Shown one piece after another: positions 38,781-50,900 of a stretch of DNA of 64,000 bases. The number at the start of each line of letters is the position of its first letter. The first letter of the stretch is position 1. This DNA is from Chaenocephalus aceratus. Its lineage: Eukaryota > Chordata > Actinopteri > Perciformes > Channichthyidae. The position numbers were made by a program, and so were the translations under genes. The stretch is from NCBI GenBank assembly GCA_023974075.1, contig CM043792.1:17761373-17825372 (forward strand), read 5' to 3'. The notes below the pieces were generated by a model. It had not been told where the DNA came from and ran no database searches. It worked only from the letters and a program-made list of their open reading frames with translations.

Positions 38781-38970
38781 TGAGAAGAATTTCTAATGAT
38801 ATGAGCTCGGACCCATCAGCTCACCTGAGCGATCAGGGAATTCAGCATCGGAGGGCTATCAGCCTAGTGAAGAATTCATGAGTTCCTGAAAGAAACGTCT
38901 CTCAAGCAAAGACTATTTCCCAGAGTCAGCTGGACGGAGATCTTTTACATCTAATGTTGGCTAATGGCAG
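38781..38970 (+). repeat. Unclassified dispersed repeat, copy 1
   Basis: GAGCTCGGACCCATCAGCTC, then GAGTTCCTGAAAGAAACGT, then CAGAGTCAGCTGGACGGAG recur in the same order at 47451-47645. No TIR, tail or ORF recognised. Confidence 0.75.
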
Positions 38971-40864
38971 TGTGATGGACCAACACTCCTTACAGTTATC
39001 TTTCAGGTATGCTGGGGGTTTAAATCACCTTCGCATTAGCTTCAGTTCTCAGACCCGAAAGTATCCCCTTAGCCGCCCTAAAAGTGCAGCCTTATATTCA
39101 TGAGCAATTCAAAAACACCTGACTCATGTGCATAACAATCACTAAATAAACAACACAAATGCACACACACGTTTTTTTTCACACTCTGCCTGAACTTCCT
39201 CAGAGGCAGAACAGATGTTTTGTCCAACAGAGATCTGGGTTGCCTCTTTTTCCCTTCGGCACAGAGTGGGGAAAGAAGAGGAGAGAATAGTGGGAACAAA
39301 GTAGAGAATTCCCAACAGACTCAATGTCAGCTGTTCTAAATAGTCCGTCAACAGCAGCTTCTAACATATTAATGGCTCGCATACACAGTGTTAATAATAC
39401 AAGTTCATGCGTCACATGTTTGCTGTCATGAGAAGTGTGAAGATCCCTTTGTGGAGTCCTTCATCACAGTCTCTCCCCACTGCTTCTGCTTTAAAGTGTG
39501 CATCATGTCGTCAGCTGTTTATTAACGAAATCCCACCGGAGCCTCACATGCAACTCACAACTCACTGATTTCTGCAGCCAAGGACTGATTCAACCTACTT
39601 ACCATGCAGCCAGTTTATAAAACCATCCCCACTTTTTCCTGGGAAAAGTCCTCCCTGTGTGTATACGGGCAATTATGTGTTTAATTTAATTTAATTAATT
39701 AATTAATTCTAAAAAAAAAAAAAGGCTGCACCGAAAGAAAATCAAGCAATATTCCCAGAGTTACAAGTCGTGAGAAGTACTTTTTTACAGCTTTAATCTA
39801 TGGTGGAATATATATATATATGCTCCAGACAGACTGCAATTACACACTTTAAATTAGCAGCAATGGTGCACAGCTACATATTGTACAAGACAGCATGCTC
39901 ATAGTCATTAGCTGGAGAGACAGCACATTGATGATTATTATTCCCATCATTGCACACGCACCTTTGTGCAGCTACTGTAATACACTCATTTGTTTATTCA
40001 CTTTGGATTTCAATAAGTCTTAGCTCATTAACACACCACACATCAGGTGGTGTCACTATTTTTGGATCTAAATAACACTGGCCATGGATGCCTCAGAAAC
40101 ACACCAGCAATATAAAGTACGTCCTTGTTTACTGTGAAGAATGCTCTGAATATTGTTTTTCACATAAAGTTTATCATCAGTGTCTTCATATAAATCCCAT
40201 TAATGTACCTTGTATAGAAACACATCCATGCAATTTATTTTCATATGAAACCACCAGTAAACAGAAAACACCCACGCCATGCCACTCTGGAGTGATATGC
40301 ACTGTACAATATTACCATGATTTCACAATATTTAGCAGTAATATTTTACAATAAATTACTGTTTTACCACTTTACAGTCTTTACCTGTAATGTTCACAAT
40401 ATTTCAACCCGGAGAGACGTGATGTATGGAATACATATTTATTGTTATACGTCATATGAATGAAATGATTGCCATGATAATACAACAGGAGAATGGAATG
40501 GTGTTCGGCGATTAGGCCCCGGTTTGCAGGATAATCATTCAGGAGGGAAAGAACCGCTCCGATGAAATCCCCAAAACCAGTGAAGTATAGAATACTGAGA
40601 TGAACTGAGTTTCTTAACTTGTAGGGTGACTGTGGTGATCTGGGGATGAAATAATAGATTAACATATGTATGCGGCAGGAGGCCGGAATCACTGCCGGAG
40701 CTTACGGGTCATGCTGAGACTCTGACGGCTGAAATCAGTGCCGGTCTTATCTGAAAACGACCTGAGGGTCGCCTGCCTGGCTAGCAGGGCTTGACTACGC
40801 CGCCACGAAGGTCGAACGTCCTGCCGAAGCAGGGATCTTGTTTTTTAACAGAGACCAAAGTATA

Positions 40865-40980
40865 CGGTGGCCCACAGTCCATGAGACCGAAGTCTATGGG
40901 GACCCACAGTCCACAAGACCGAAGTCTACGGGGACCCGCAGTCCACAAGACCGAAGTCTACGGGGACACACGGTCCACAC
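40865..40980 (+). repeat. 32-bp tandem repeat
   Basis: Four units of AGACCGAAGTCTACGGGGAC plus CCGCAGTCCACA, slightly diverged, downstream of the recombinase fragment. Ngaro elements carry short repeats at their 3' ends, so this may be part of it. Confidence 0.85.
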
Positions 40981-41226
40981 CTGACGTCGCAGGGTATACA
41001 TTTTACACAGACACATTTGAGCACGGGCCTGGGATTAGATACCTGCGTGCAGGAGAATGTAGCCCGTGACATGTAGATGCAGCGTGAGACGAGACATTAT
41101 TCCCTGTGGGCGGGGGCCCGCGCGGACTAGGACAGGAATGCAGTTTGAAATCTGATACCATGATGAGACATATATATGTGTAGACGTGTTATGAACCACC
41201 ACCAGTTATATGCATAGATACCATAG

Positions 41227-41483
41227 TTAGGGTCTGAGAGATCTTTGGGAAGCCAGTACGGCGCTGATGACCGGGCGAATGTAGGTTGTGAAGGCGGAGG
41301 AGGACCACCGTAGTTGTTGTAGGAATGAGGTAGAGAGACCTTGATTAGCAGCAGAGGTGGCTGCACCTATCCTGAAGGAATGTCCCGAGTATGATAGGTG
41401 ATAGGCCGGATTTAATGAGAACTTGCTTGAGGTAGAAATTGGCGGGGGCCATGACCCTGCGAACCACTCTCCCTGGAAGAAAC
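41227..41483 (-). pseudogene. Ngaro recombinase C-terminus fused to RNase H start
   Basis: The first residues (FFQGEWFAGSWPP) continue an RNase H beginning (FFTDAAPSVGFGG) found across the hAT insertion at 42512-42560. About 25 codons on, the sequence changes to a tyrosine-recombinase tail: YSGHSFRIGAATSA contains the HxxR box and SSSAFTTYIRP the presumed catalytic Tyr. The first catalytic Arg box and the rest of RNase H are deleted. Confidence 0.8.
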
Positions 41484-42503
41484 CAGGGACGTGCACAGGT
41501 ACGGGCTAATGTTGCCCGGGCAACGGCCCGTTTGGCCTTTTTGGCTGACCTGCCCCTCTGGAGAGCGAGAGTTTGTTTTTCTTTTTTCTGTTGTGGCCGA
41601 ATCAACATGATAAACCCACAATTAGTATTATAGTGTCTCGCTGCGGGAAACACACTTTGTCAGCGCTGTCATCTGCCGGTGCGTTAAGTCTTAAGACCAC
41701 CTCAGTGTCGGATTTTGGAAACTTGATTTTGAGTTGTCTCATGGTGCAGTTAGGGTATAAGGGACAAACCAGGGGACTTTACTTCCTCTTGATACCGTCG
41801 GTTATTTACAAACAAACACCTAAATATAGCCTACTTGTTGTTATTGTGCTTCTGTCTTTCTGTGTCTTTTCATCTGTAAACTCCCTCACCGCTCGCTCTC
41901 TTTTCTTGATCGCCCTCTCAAGGGTGAACAGTTCAATGTCCCGCTTCATTGTAGGATTTCTGCCATGTCTCTACCACTTTAGTTTGACCATCTCTGTTAT
42001 TAAGTTATGGAATACTAAATAAATAAGTAATTAGATACCATACCGTTACTGCCCTCATAAAGAATGATAAGAATAAGAATAATGCATATTGAACTGGTTT
42101 CATTAATTAGTGAGTTTATTTACGGTAATTAGTTAGAGGCCCTATTTTATCAGTATGTCTGCACAGCAGTTACAATGGTCAAACTACATTAGCACAGAAT
42201 TGTCCCCATTTTCTCTTTAATAGTTACTAACATTAGATATTTTTGATGAGATATGGACCGCAAAACAAAAGATGTCCCTTGTTTTCATTTTTTAAATCAA
42301 GTTACCGAATGCAAGTAGTCGCCTTAGCTTATTTTGTTATGAGATGTGAATTACTGTTCAATTTAGTTGATGTAATAATCGTTTGGTTTGTTTTACATTA
42401 AAAACAAGTTACAATATTCAAAAGGTCTTGTGTTTTTTATCAGGGAGAGGCCCTTTTTCCAGTTTAGAGCAATAGCCCCTCCAAATGTCTTTGCACGTCC
42501 CTG
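41484..42503. mobile_element. hAT element inserted in Ngaro
   Basis: TIRs CAGGGACGTGCA (41484) and TGCACGTCCCTG (to 42503), flanked by a perfect 8-bp duplication GAAGAAAC (41476-41483 and 42504-42511). 1,020 bp. The interior has no recognisable transposase. It interrupts the RNase H coding frame, so it post-dates the retrotransposon. Confidence 0.92.
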
Positions 42504-42577
42504 GAAGAAACCCCCCAAAACCCACGGATGGGGCGGCATCCGTGAAAAACCTCATTGAGTCACAGGAACACGCGAGG

Positions 42578-43386
42578 TCATCGTAAAAGAAAGTAACTCC
42601 GTTCCAGTGGGCGAGCAGGAGGGACCAGAACGTAGGTCTGAGCGGCAGCCTTCGTCTGAGAAAACGCAGTCATGGAGGTTGTCGACCGCCGATGCTGCGT
42701 CCAGGAGGCGGGAGATGAACGAGCGCCCCTGAGGATGACGCGCATGGCGAGGTTGAGGTGTCTGAGAAGGGAGAGCAACTGTTGTTTTGTGATAACTTGT
42801 TGCTCGCAGTATGACTTGGTGATGTCCCGGATGCGCTGCAATTTGTCGGAGGGGAGAGACGCCTTCATGTCTATGGAGTCGAGGATGATGCCTAAGAACT
42901 CTAAGCGTGTGTCGGGACCTAACGTTTTCTCTTTGGAGAGAGGGACACCTAACTCCTGAAAGCAATGTTCAAGCTTGGCCAGTGAGATCCCTGAGCTGTC
43001 CTGTGGCGGGTCTATGGGGAGGAAGTCGTCCGGTAGGTGAAGAACGGAGGGGATTCTGACGATGTTCAGCAGGATCCAGCAGAGCGCTTCCGAGAAGGAA
43101 TTGAAAATGCAGGGGCTGCTTCTGCACCCAAAGGTCAGGCGAACGGCGAAATAGAGTTTGGACTCCCACTTAATACCGAACAAATTCCACTGAGACAGAT
43201 GAATGGGGATGATTTTGAAGGCATCGGTAATGTCCGCTTTGGAGAGCCAAGCTCCGTGCCCTGTGAACTTGATCATCTTTATTGCATTATCCACTGAGGC
43301 ATGGTGAAGGGAGAACTGATCTGGAGGGATGATAATACTTATTTTTATTTTTTCTCCACGAGGTTTCTGGCGCAGAGCTACTGTGA
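42578..43386 (-). pseudogene. Ngaro-type reverse transcriptase
   Basis: Open from 43294 to 42578 and readable upstream to about 43386 (IPPDQFSLHHASVDNAIK). RT motifs in order: SKADITDAFKIIPIH (first catalytic Asp), then LTFGCRSSPCIFN, then LHLPDDFLPID holding the Asp-Asp pair in place of YxDD, then LGVPLSKEKT and LEFLGIILDS. A frameshift near 42710 moves the frame to that of GRSFISRLLDAASAVDN. Upstream, the domain is cut by the Harbinger-like element at 43387. Confidence 0.85.
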
Positions 43387-43987
43387 CGGCCCGTCCACAT
43401 GGCGGCGTGCGTTAAAGCTTCCAACGCTTCTGCCCATTCACTTTGAATGGGGTGACGTCACTTTTAGCAGAACTGTATTTTGGGAAGCGACGTGGAGCGT
43501 TGCCGGCATTGCTCGCTTCAAAAGTTGGACAATGTTCAACTTTTGGCGCCTCGGCAGAAGCGTCAGCCAATGAAATCCCGTTTATGCAAATCTGCCAGTA
43601 CAAGCGCTAGCCAATCAAACCGCGTGTATGCTGGGAGAGACTACGCAGGTCATTTCCTCATATTCCAAAAAATTGAGGGAAAATTCATTATAGCGGTAGT
43701 GAATCACCCGGTGCTGTATGATCAGTCTCTGTTCATCTACCGGGATACAAAACGGAGGAGCGAAGCATGGAGGGAGGTGGCAGAGACAGTGGGTGAAACT
43801 GGTAGGTTTTTGCCTGTTTGGGGATTTTATATCCAGTTTACTTCGTTTTAACATTGCTATTGCTTTGTATGTCAGGGGCGGGAGATTCATGTGATTGGTT
43901 GTTGGTCGCGTTGCTCGCAAAAAAATCCCCAAGCTTCAGACACGCCCACCGCCAAGCGTCAACGCACGCTGCTGTGCGGACGCTCCG
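43387..43987 (+). mobile_element. Harbinger-like element with MADF exon
   Basis: CGGCCCGTCCACATGGCGGC at 43387 is matched by a diverged inverted end at about 43961-43987. The interior resembles, in reverse, the element at 44781-45387. It carries a MADF exon. Target duplication unclear. Confidence 0.6.
43660..43802 (+). pseudogene. MADF-domain exon
   Basis: The frame reads KFIIAVVNHPVLYDQSLFIY followed by RDTKRRSEAWREVAETVG, the typical MADF (Adf1-like DNA-binding) opening with hydrophobic VxxxPxLY and AWxxVA motifs. It ends at GAAACTG|GTAGGT, a good splice donor. MADF/Myb-like second proteins accompany PIF/Harbinger transposases. No further exon follows before the element end. Confidence 0.65.
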
Positions 43988-44099
43988 TGCGGCTGCGGCT
44001 GCGCCTGGGGCAACCGGACTTCGGGTGTGCATCCCTGCAGGAACTACAGATATGAAGAAATATACAGTAAGGGTGAGTGCAAACATTTTTGTTAAAACT

Positions 44100-44582
44100 A
44101 GTACCTGAGTGCAACGGAAGTTGAAGCTCCTGTGACGGAGTCTTCCAGGGCCTGGAGGCGAGCATCGATAGCTATCATGGAGCTAGCCAGGGATTGCAGG
44201 GAGCCGGCCACGCTACTCTCCATAAGGGGTGTGTTAGTGACACTCCCGGCCTGGCGAGCCTGGGAAGGGGTGGATTTTGGAGGCGGACGGGATCCTGGAG
44301 GGCTCGACTTCCTGCCCTTTTTTACCTCCGCGGCTGCGTCCTCGCCCTGCTCTCTGGGGAGCTGACTGGAGCTGCTGCCCCGGACTGGGGAGCTACGCTG
44401 GAGACCTGGTCCGAGAGCTCTCGGAGCTGAGAGAGAGTGAGGCCTGGGGCTGTGGGAATTCGCTGCTGCAGGAGCCGGGCGATGAGGAAGTCTGCCTCTG
44501 TTGATAAGCCGCTGTCGGGAGCCGAACCGGGATCGGAGACTTCCAGAGAAGGTTCGTGTTCCGAATTGTCCGAGTTGGACAT
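44100..44582 (-). pseudogene. Ngaro gag-like fragment
   Basis: Starts at 44582 (MSNSDNSEHEPSLEVSD) and is open for 86 codons to a TAA in RTQPRR-stop. The same frame is readable beyond the stop to about 44108 (SPPGSRPPPKSTPSQA, later SLASSMIAIDARLQALE). Acidic, Ser/Pro-rich with a possible short coiled coil at the end. Assigned by position upstream of the RT only. Confidence 0.5.
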
Positions 44583-44780
44583 CTTGAGCTAATTGTTTCT
44601 TACGGTTTTTCTCACGAGGAGGAGTATTGTAGTACTACCACGGCGTGTGGTCACCTGAAATGACAACTGACAGGGAGGAAGAGCAGGCATTTAAGGAATT
44701 TAGCATGTGCAGCAATTGGCTGCTGAGGGGTGACGCCCTCGCATTTAATGAGGGGGGAGAGAGCAATAGAGTGACGTGTA

Positions 44781-45387
44781 ACGGCCCGTCTACACTACAG
44801 GCATCAAAAAATCTTGAAGCTGGGCGTGTCTGAGGCTTGGCGATTTCTCGCGCCCAAGGCGACCAACAACCAATCGGGAATCTCCCGCCCGCCCCCGGCA
44901 TACAAAGCAATAGCAATGTTAAAACGAAGTAAACTGGATATAAACTCCCCAAACAGGCGAAAACCTACCAGTTTCACCCACTGTCTCTGCCACTTCCCTC
45001 CATGCCTGGTTCCTCCGGTTTGTATCCCGGTAAATAGTTCTGGTCGTAAAGAACCGGGTGATTTGCTACCGTAATTTCTCGTTTGGAATATGAGGAAATG
45101 AACTGCGGTCTGGCTCTCCCAGCTTGCACGCGGTTTGATTGGCTAGCGCTTGAACTGGCGGGATTTGCATAAACGGGATTTGATTGGCTGATGCCAGCTT
45201 CGAAAGCATCGGGAGCATCAAAAGTTGAACATTGCTCAACTTTTGATGCTCACGATGCTTGCAAAGCCATGCCATGCTCCCCACAATGCAGTTCGACGAA
45301 GATTCAAAATCTTCTACGTCACCCCATTCAAATGAATGGGCGAAGCGTTGAAAGCATTTTTCGATGCCTGTAGTGTAGACGGGGCGT
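44781..45387 (-). mobile_element. Harbinger-like element, second copy
   Basis: TIRs CGGCCCGTCTACACTACAGG (44781 region) and CCTGTAGTGTAGACGGGGCG (to about 45387), flanked by TAA on both sides, the 3-bp TWA duplication of PIF/Harbinger. The interior contains a decayed inverse copy of the MADF exon region (about 44940-45090) and the palindrome AAAGTTGAACATTGCTCAAC plus TTTT. Confidence 0.8.
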
Positions 45388-45891
45388 AAGTGACTCATTG
45401 TTAGGTCTTCCTTATTGAACTTGCGCTAAAGCTTTCATAACACTGTAATTTAGAATTTCACAGTGAAATCAATACAGGCACAGTTAATTACTGTGAATGT
45501 ACAGGATCAATGATTACCAGGATTTCACAACATGTTATTATTTCATAGTAAAATACTATATTCAGACCATCCTCTGTGATAACACAACAAATTAAGTGAT
45601 TTTCTTGCTTTTATCGCTCTTGCTTGGCTTTAAATACAAATGTCTTTCTTTGGTGCAGGTTTTACTTAAATTGAAAGGGGCACCGCTGCATGTGCCTTAA
45701 AATAAATGAGGCAACATATACATCTATGTAAAATTGAAATTGTTGTGTTGGCTTATTGTTTTCAGGTGCATCCTGGGCATTAATCCTGAGACGGGCTAGA
45801 AAGCCAAAAAGAGGCATGGAAATGTAAACCCCCATGTCAGCACATTCTTCAGAAAAATTGTTGACTTTGAGTGGATGTCTGTGTAGACATG

Positions 45892-46445
45892 TGTTAAGTG
45901 CTCCCCTCCTTATTTTCTGTCTCCCTGGCTCCGCCTCTGGCCAGGTGCACCTGGTCTGCCCCTGGCTCCGCCTCTGCCCAGGTGTTCCAAATTCCACTCA
46001 GCCGTGTGTATATATAAAGAGAAGCTGGAGGAGAAGGATGTCTCGCCTATCCTAACGCCGGAGACACTGTCCTTAGAATACCTCTTTGCCATTCTGAGCT
46101 GTCGGCCATATTTTTGCAGATGTGTTTATGTTTAGCCTGGAGGACCTGGTAGTCCAGTTTGTGCGGCTTTATTTTGTTTCCCACAGGGTTTATATTTGAT
46201 TTTTGGTTAGGCGGGGGAGTTCTGGGTGCTACGGCCCGTGGTGTGGCTGGCTCGGGTTCCCTCCTTCTGTTAGTTCCTTTTGGCCAGTCCTCCAGACCTC
46301 TTTTTGTTTCCCATTTCGCTTGTGTGAGCAAACGGCTGATTATCAATAAATGCTCGTTACCAAGTACCGGTTATTGCGTGTATTCTTTCATGTTGCCGGT
46401 CTCAGCACAAGCCACTACCGCAGATTAGAGGTTGGGGCCGTAACA
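45892..46445 (+). mobile_element. Solo LTR
   Basis: 554 bp beginning TGTTA and ending TAACA, flanked by ACATG (45887-45891) and ACATT (46446-46450), a 5-bp duplication with one mismatch. TATATATAAA near 46010 and AATAAA near 46345 are in LTR order. No internal retrotransposon sequence is next to it, so it is a solo LTR left by recombination, probably of Gypsy or related type. Confidence 0.75.
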
Positions 46446-46457
46446 ACATTTCCAAGA

Positions 46458-46893
46458 CACTGTAAAATGTACTTTGCACTTCAATGGAGTAATAACAAGT
46501 TAAAATGGGCATTTTCTTTGTTTTTCTTTGTTGATTGAGCTGATTGAATTATGGTACAATCCCAGTCAAATTTATAATATATTATCGTATTATTTAGATT
46601 TGTATATTTACAGTAAATTACTGGCTACTGTGTTGCATTACTTCTACAGTAATAGTGTGAACATACAGGTAATTACTGTAATACATAATACCACAGCTCT
46701 GTACTGCTATATCACAGTAATTCCATGGGCATGGCAACTCTAAAGTCACAGTATTTAGTTGTACTTTTATTCTAATTAACTGTAAAATATATACAGTAAA
46801 TTACTGTGAAATATTTACAGTCAATTACTGTGAAATCCATGCAACTAGTAGCCAGTAATTTACTGTAATTTTACAGCCAAACATTTTACAGTG
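46458..46893. mobile_element. ACTGTAAA-rich inverted-repeat element
   Basis: Ends CACTGTAAAATGT and ACATTTTACAGTG. The interior is dense in TTACAGTAA/ATTACTGT words (46600-46890). A non-autonomous DNA element. Similar words at 40330-40400 and 45440-45590 flank the Ngaro element, so that one may have landed in a relative. Confidence 0.6.
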
Positions 46894-47450
46894 TGGTTGT
46901 TTATTGCTATTTAATTCCGCAATTCTTTTCAATTATAATCTTGATATGAAAAATTAAGTATCAACTCTAAGGTTAGGCATTCATGGCACAGATGGTTATA
47001 AAGAGATCTACACTCAGAAGTGAATAACTGCTATCATGCTAAGATGTAAAACTCAAAGTACACAGAAACAGTCAGGGCGAGTAATTGGCCCATTTGTTGC
47101 AGAGATATTAATATTTCCCCAGATGAGAAATAACCAGAGCACAGGAGAGAGCGAGAATGAGGGAGAAACAGAGAAAGACAAACTTGCAAAACCCTACAAG
47201 TAAAGATAATTGTCAAGTGCAGTGTGGGGGAAATCGGCAGATTGAGGAAGAATAAGTGGGAGAGGCAAAAATCCTTTGCATTTTAATGAAGATCTAGAAT
47301 TGAACGTAAATAACGAAAATGAAAAAGAAATGCATAAACATAAAAAAGGCAAGGAAAACCGCATCGGATTTTGATCGAATTCTTAACCAGGTGAGTGTGT
47401 AACCCTAACACACATGTGACAATAAAGACTAACACACAAACTCACCTCAC

Positions 47451-47645
47451 TCAGATGTGAGCTGAATGTGTGATAAGTTGAGCTCGGACCCATCAGCTCA
47501 CCTGAGAGATCTGGGACTTCAGCAAAGCAGGACTACCGGCCGTTTGAAGAATTGATGAGTTCCTGAAAGAAACGTATCTTAAGCAGAAAGTATTTCACAG
47601 AGTCAGCTGGACGGAGGTCTTTTACAACTAATGAAGGGTAATAGC
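47451..47645 (+). repeat. Unclassified dispersed repeat, copy 2
   Basis: Direct-orientation partner of 38781-38970; shares at least five blocks of 15-27 bp in the same order. Confidence 0.75.
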
Positions 47646-47662
47646 CAGGGTATGCATAGGGC

Positions 47663-47666
<4 letters not shown>

Positions 47667-47720
<54 letters not shown>
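47667..47720 (+). repeat. (TG)n microsatellite
   Basis: About 27 TG dinucleotides. Confidence 0.95.
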
Positions 47721-47721
<1 letters not shown>

Positions 47722-47766
47722 ACATCCATATATATATTTTTTTTAATGAAAAGCCATCGATACCTT

Positions 47767-47955
47767 TCATTCCATTTTCATTGTTGAAGCCTCTTCAGGC
47801 TCCGCATCGGCAGGCCTCTCCCTCGGTGTGGAGCTGTCAAACTTGACCCTAACGCCGCTAAAAGTTGTTTCGTTCACGTTGTCATTTTTAGACTCCTTCG
47901 CTTCTTTGCTTGTGAATCCAAAAGCTGCGAGGCATGGCTGTTTTCGTTTCGCCAT
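47767..47955 (-). pseudogene. Transposase-like N-terminal exon
   Basis: 62 codons from 47955: MAKRKQPCLAAFGFTSKEAK and a charged tail. The opening resembles the short basic leader before TTF/hAT-type zinc fingers (MxKRKQxxLxxFGF). The frame stops a few bases before AAAG|GTATCG. About 400 bp further, CTCCCCCATTTTGAACACTG at about 48329-48348 looks like a hAT terminus. The opposite end was not found. Confidence 0.35.
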
Positions 47956-50900
47956 ATTTTGTATTACAAAGTTAAAAAATATCATTATCAAAATTTCAAA
48001 TACCGCGCCAGCAACCAGCATCGCCAGCAACCAGCATCGCCAGCAACGCCGCCGTAACCATAGCAACGTAAGTAGCGTAAAGAATGCAGCGCCACCACGT
48101 ACAGATGGCAACACCCAGAAATATTCACAAATATAAAACAAATATTCATAAACTGTAATGAACAACGACTATTATTTATTTCAAGAAATGTTATTTACAG
48201 AAACTCAACATTTCTAATCTATTTCTAACATATGCACGATTTTTTTGGGCTCCCCCTATTTATCTCAAAGTCGGCCTTCAGGGGAGCTCACCCCCTCTTT
48301 AGGGGAGCCAGGGGGAGGCTCCCCCATTTTGAACACTGCTTGTGAGGTCCCTCACTGATAATTCATTCCTAAGCCCCACTGCACACAAATCTATTTTTTA
48401 ATAATTGGCCTTTACCCCAACCCTTACCCTGACCTTTGTCTATGCAACCCTGTCTCCTCCAAAATAGAGTTCCTATACAATGAAATTGCTATCTTGATTA
48501 CGTTATGATGGAAACATATTTTACACTGCCATTTAAAACAACCGTTTATTGCTATATATTGAAACAAAACAACAAATAAACTCTGTACATGAAAAGGGTC
48601 GCTGGTAGCTACAGACAATTAGAAATGTATATCATGCAGCTCATTCTTTTGGTTTAAAGACTGTCAAATGGTAATCCACCTACAATACCTGTCCAGACAC
48701 CTATAGCGACTCACTGGAGCATATAGCTGCTGAAGAGCAAAACATTCATTTTATCCAATCATTTTTGATTTGGAGCAACCAGATAAACCTCCCATTATTA
48801 GCTTGTAGGTCGTGTAGCTGGCGAAGCTCTATCATGGGTCAGAGATTGGTGTGTTTGGATTTCATTTGGCAAACGTTTCTTTTTACCATTCCAGACATGC
48901 TGTGGTTGTCGTCTAGAATTTCAATCAGTTTTGAGAAACCTTGCTCAGATATTCCATCCACTGGGAAGTACTTTATACAATACACTTTATCTTACATGTT
49001 CTTGTGTCATTACAGCTAAACTGCTTTGTGTAGACAGACCAGCATCTCTCCACTGAACAAACATATTGTCACAGGTCTTAAACTGTAGATCAGACAAAGA
49101 CGAAAAGTACGAAGACACACACACACGTCCACACACATCCACATCCCATACATCCATCCACAACGGTACATATCCCTAAACCTCAGAAGGTCAATACTGT
49201 GGGTTTCTGCCTGTTTCCATGACGCTGCCCAGAGTCTTCACTACATTTGACTGCCAATCAGGAGACAAAGGACACACAGGATACACACACACATGCACAC
49301 AGAGATTAATCTGTTCCCTTTGTTGTATAATATTAGCGTGCAGTACGACTATCTGTCAGTATTCTGGAGATGTAGCAGGAAGCTCAGCAGTACCTCATCT
49401 GAGCAAAACTTGCTGATTAGCGCCGGAATTATCCTATTAACAGAAATGATTTCACAAGCTTCAGCATACAAATGAGTCACTTACAAAAGTTTCATCTGAT
49501 ACTGGTGCAAAACGTATTAAATCATTTAATCGTGCGATTAAAGTGGCCTAATTTGACAAACCAGCACGAATCAAAAACGACAATAGGATAGCCTCAAGGC
49601 CCAGGCCGGGGATGCAGGCTCTCGTTTATTTATATATTTTAATAAGACCGACTCTAGGGACAGAAAGGAGGAATTTGAGACAACAAAACAGCTGAAACTT
49701 TATGCATTTAGGAAGAGATTGGAAGGACACAACATGTATTGAAATGTTTGCGGGTGTGTTTGTTTTCCACGTCAGGTCAGAGCTAAGCAGCGAGGTGATC
49801 AGAAAGGCACAACTGCTGCCTGGTGAAGCAGACACACATGCTCAAAACAACCTGAGACCCAGAGATGATAACACTGGATGTAGCGGACTGTGATTAATCA
49901 GTGACAGCTAACCACTAATTACAACCACCAATCAATTACCTCAACGCACATTATCTAGTCAACACACCACCTGGAGAGCACTAATGCGCTTTACTTCCTG
50001 AGGGCAGAATCAGCATACATGTCTTTAGAAACCACTGAATGGAAGGCGTGGAGCTGCAAGGAAATGTGGTCAGTGCGTCTCATTATTTGTGTTCGGAACA
50101 AATCAAGTGAATAATCCTGAATATGTATTAATGCATTGTGTATTTATAATGGAAGGGGAATATGCAAACATGTGTGTGGTGAAGAGGAACATTTTCGCCG
50201 TGGTCAGAAGCCTCCAGCCTTCGCTTTACATTTTGAGCGAGACTAGAGATTAAAGCTCCTCTCCCAGCAGCTCTCTAACAGAGCACAACCCAATTACACC
50301 TCGCCGGACCTGCACTACGAACCAAGGGGGAAGAAAGACGGAGACGGAGAGAAGAGAAAGAGAGCGACAAAAGGCAATAAAGATGAGGGAGGGATGACTG
50401 GTTATCAAAAAAAAATGAAAGAAAACTATGGACGAGGGAGGACACTGAAAGAGAGATAGGCTTGAAGGAGGAGTGACAGTGATGGGGAAGCGGAGTTGGA
50501 GGATGAGTGCGATGCAAAAGGAAGGTGTTAAGAACAGTGAGCAAGGAGGAAATTGGATTGAGAATATACAGTAAGAGGTAAGAGGAAAGCAATGTCAGAT
50601 GTCTCCTCAGGGCATCAAATACTGCAGTTAAAAGGCACGGCGACCCCGTATTGGCAGAAACCGTTTGAAAACTTCATAGAGTTCAATGCATCATCCTGCA
50701 TGACATCAAGAAGTCCTTGTATATTTTTCCCACTCAGGCAGATATCCGGTCAAAATAAAACCAACTCTTAATTCCAAAATTCAGCCAGAGAACATCATTT
50801 GTGAAGGAATCAACTCTACATTTTCTTGAATGGAAAATTGTATTTCTATGCGCTGAGTGGCTGTTACTTCCTCTCCTTGCGGCTACAAACATGGAGCGGA

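Larger units (their letters stand above)
33875..40690. other. Largely unique sequence, no gene seen
   Basis: No credible exon. Block 34690-34870 (around AATTCTATTAGCGCGGCAAA) is complex and free of repeats and is a candidate conserved non-coding element, untested. Also contains the repeats at 37504-37790 and 38781-38970. ACAGTAAATTACTG-type words at about 40330-40400 resemble the element at 46458. Confidence 0.4.
40691..45388 (-). mobile_element. Ngaro-like tyrosine-recombinase retrotransposon, broken
   Basis: On the minus strand, in order: gag-like frame (44582 downward), RT (43386-42578), start of RNase H (42577-42512 continuing at 41483), then the C-terminal end of a tyrosine recombinase (to 41227). 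This order fits the Ngaro/DIRS group. The copy is split by a hAT (41484-42503) and a Harbinger-like element (43387-43987), with another Harbinger-like element near the gag side, and a deletion joins RNase H to the recombinase tail. Outer limits are approximate. Confidence 0.7.

Noticed and set aside
40865..40980. CRISPR-like array
   Set aside because: The 32-bp units are contiguous without spacers and the genome is eukaryotic; it is a minisatellite.
41573..42022. 149-codon hydrophobic ORF
   Set aside because: Lies within a non-autonomous hAT, has no recognisable domain and probably reads the wrong strand.
44277..44504. ORFs on the plus strand opposite the gag fragment
   Set aside because: Shadow frames of the minus-strand gag-like sequence.
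50275..50592. 105-codon minus-strand ORF
   Set aside because: Low-complexity Ser/Leu translation of purine-rich DNA.
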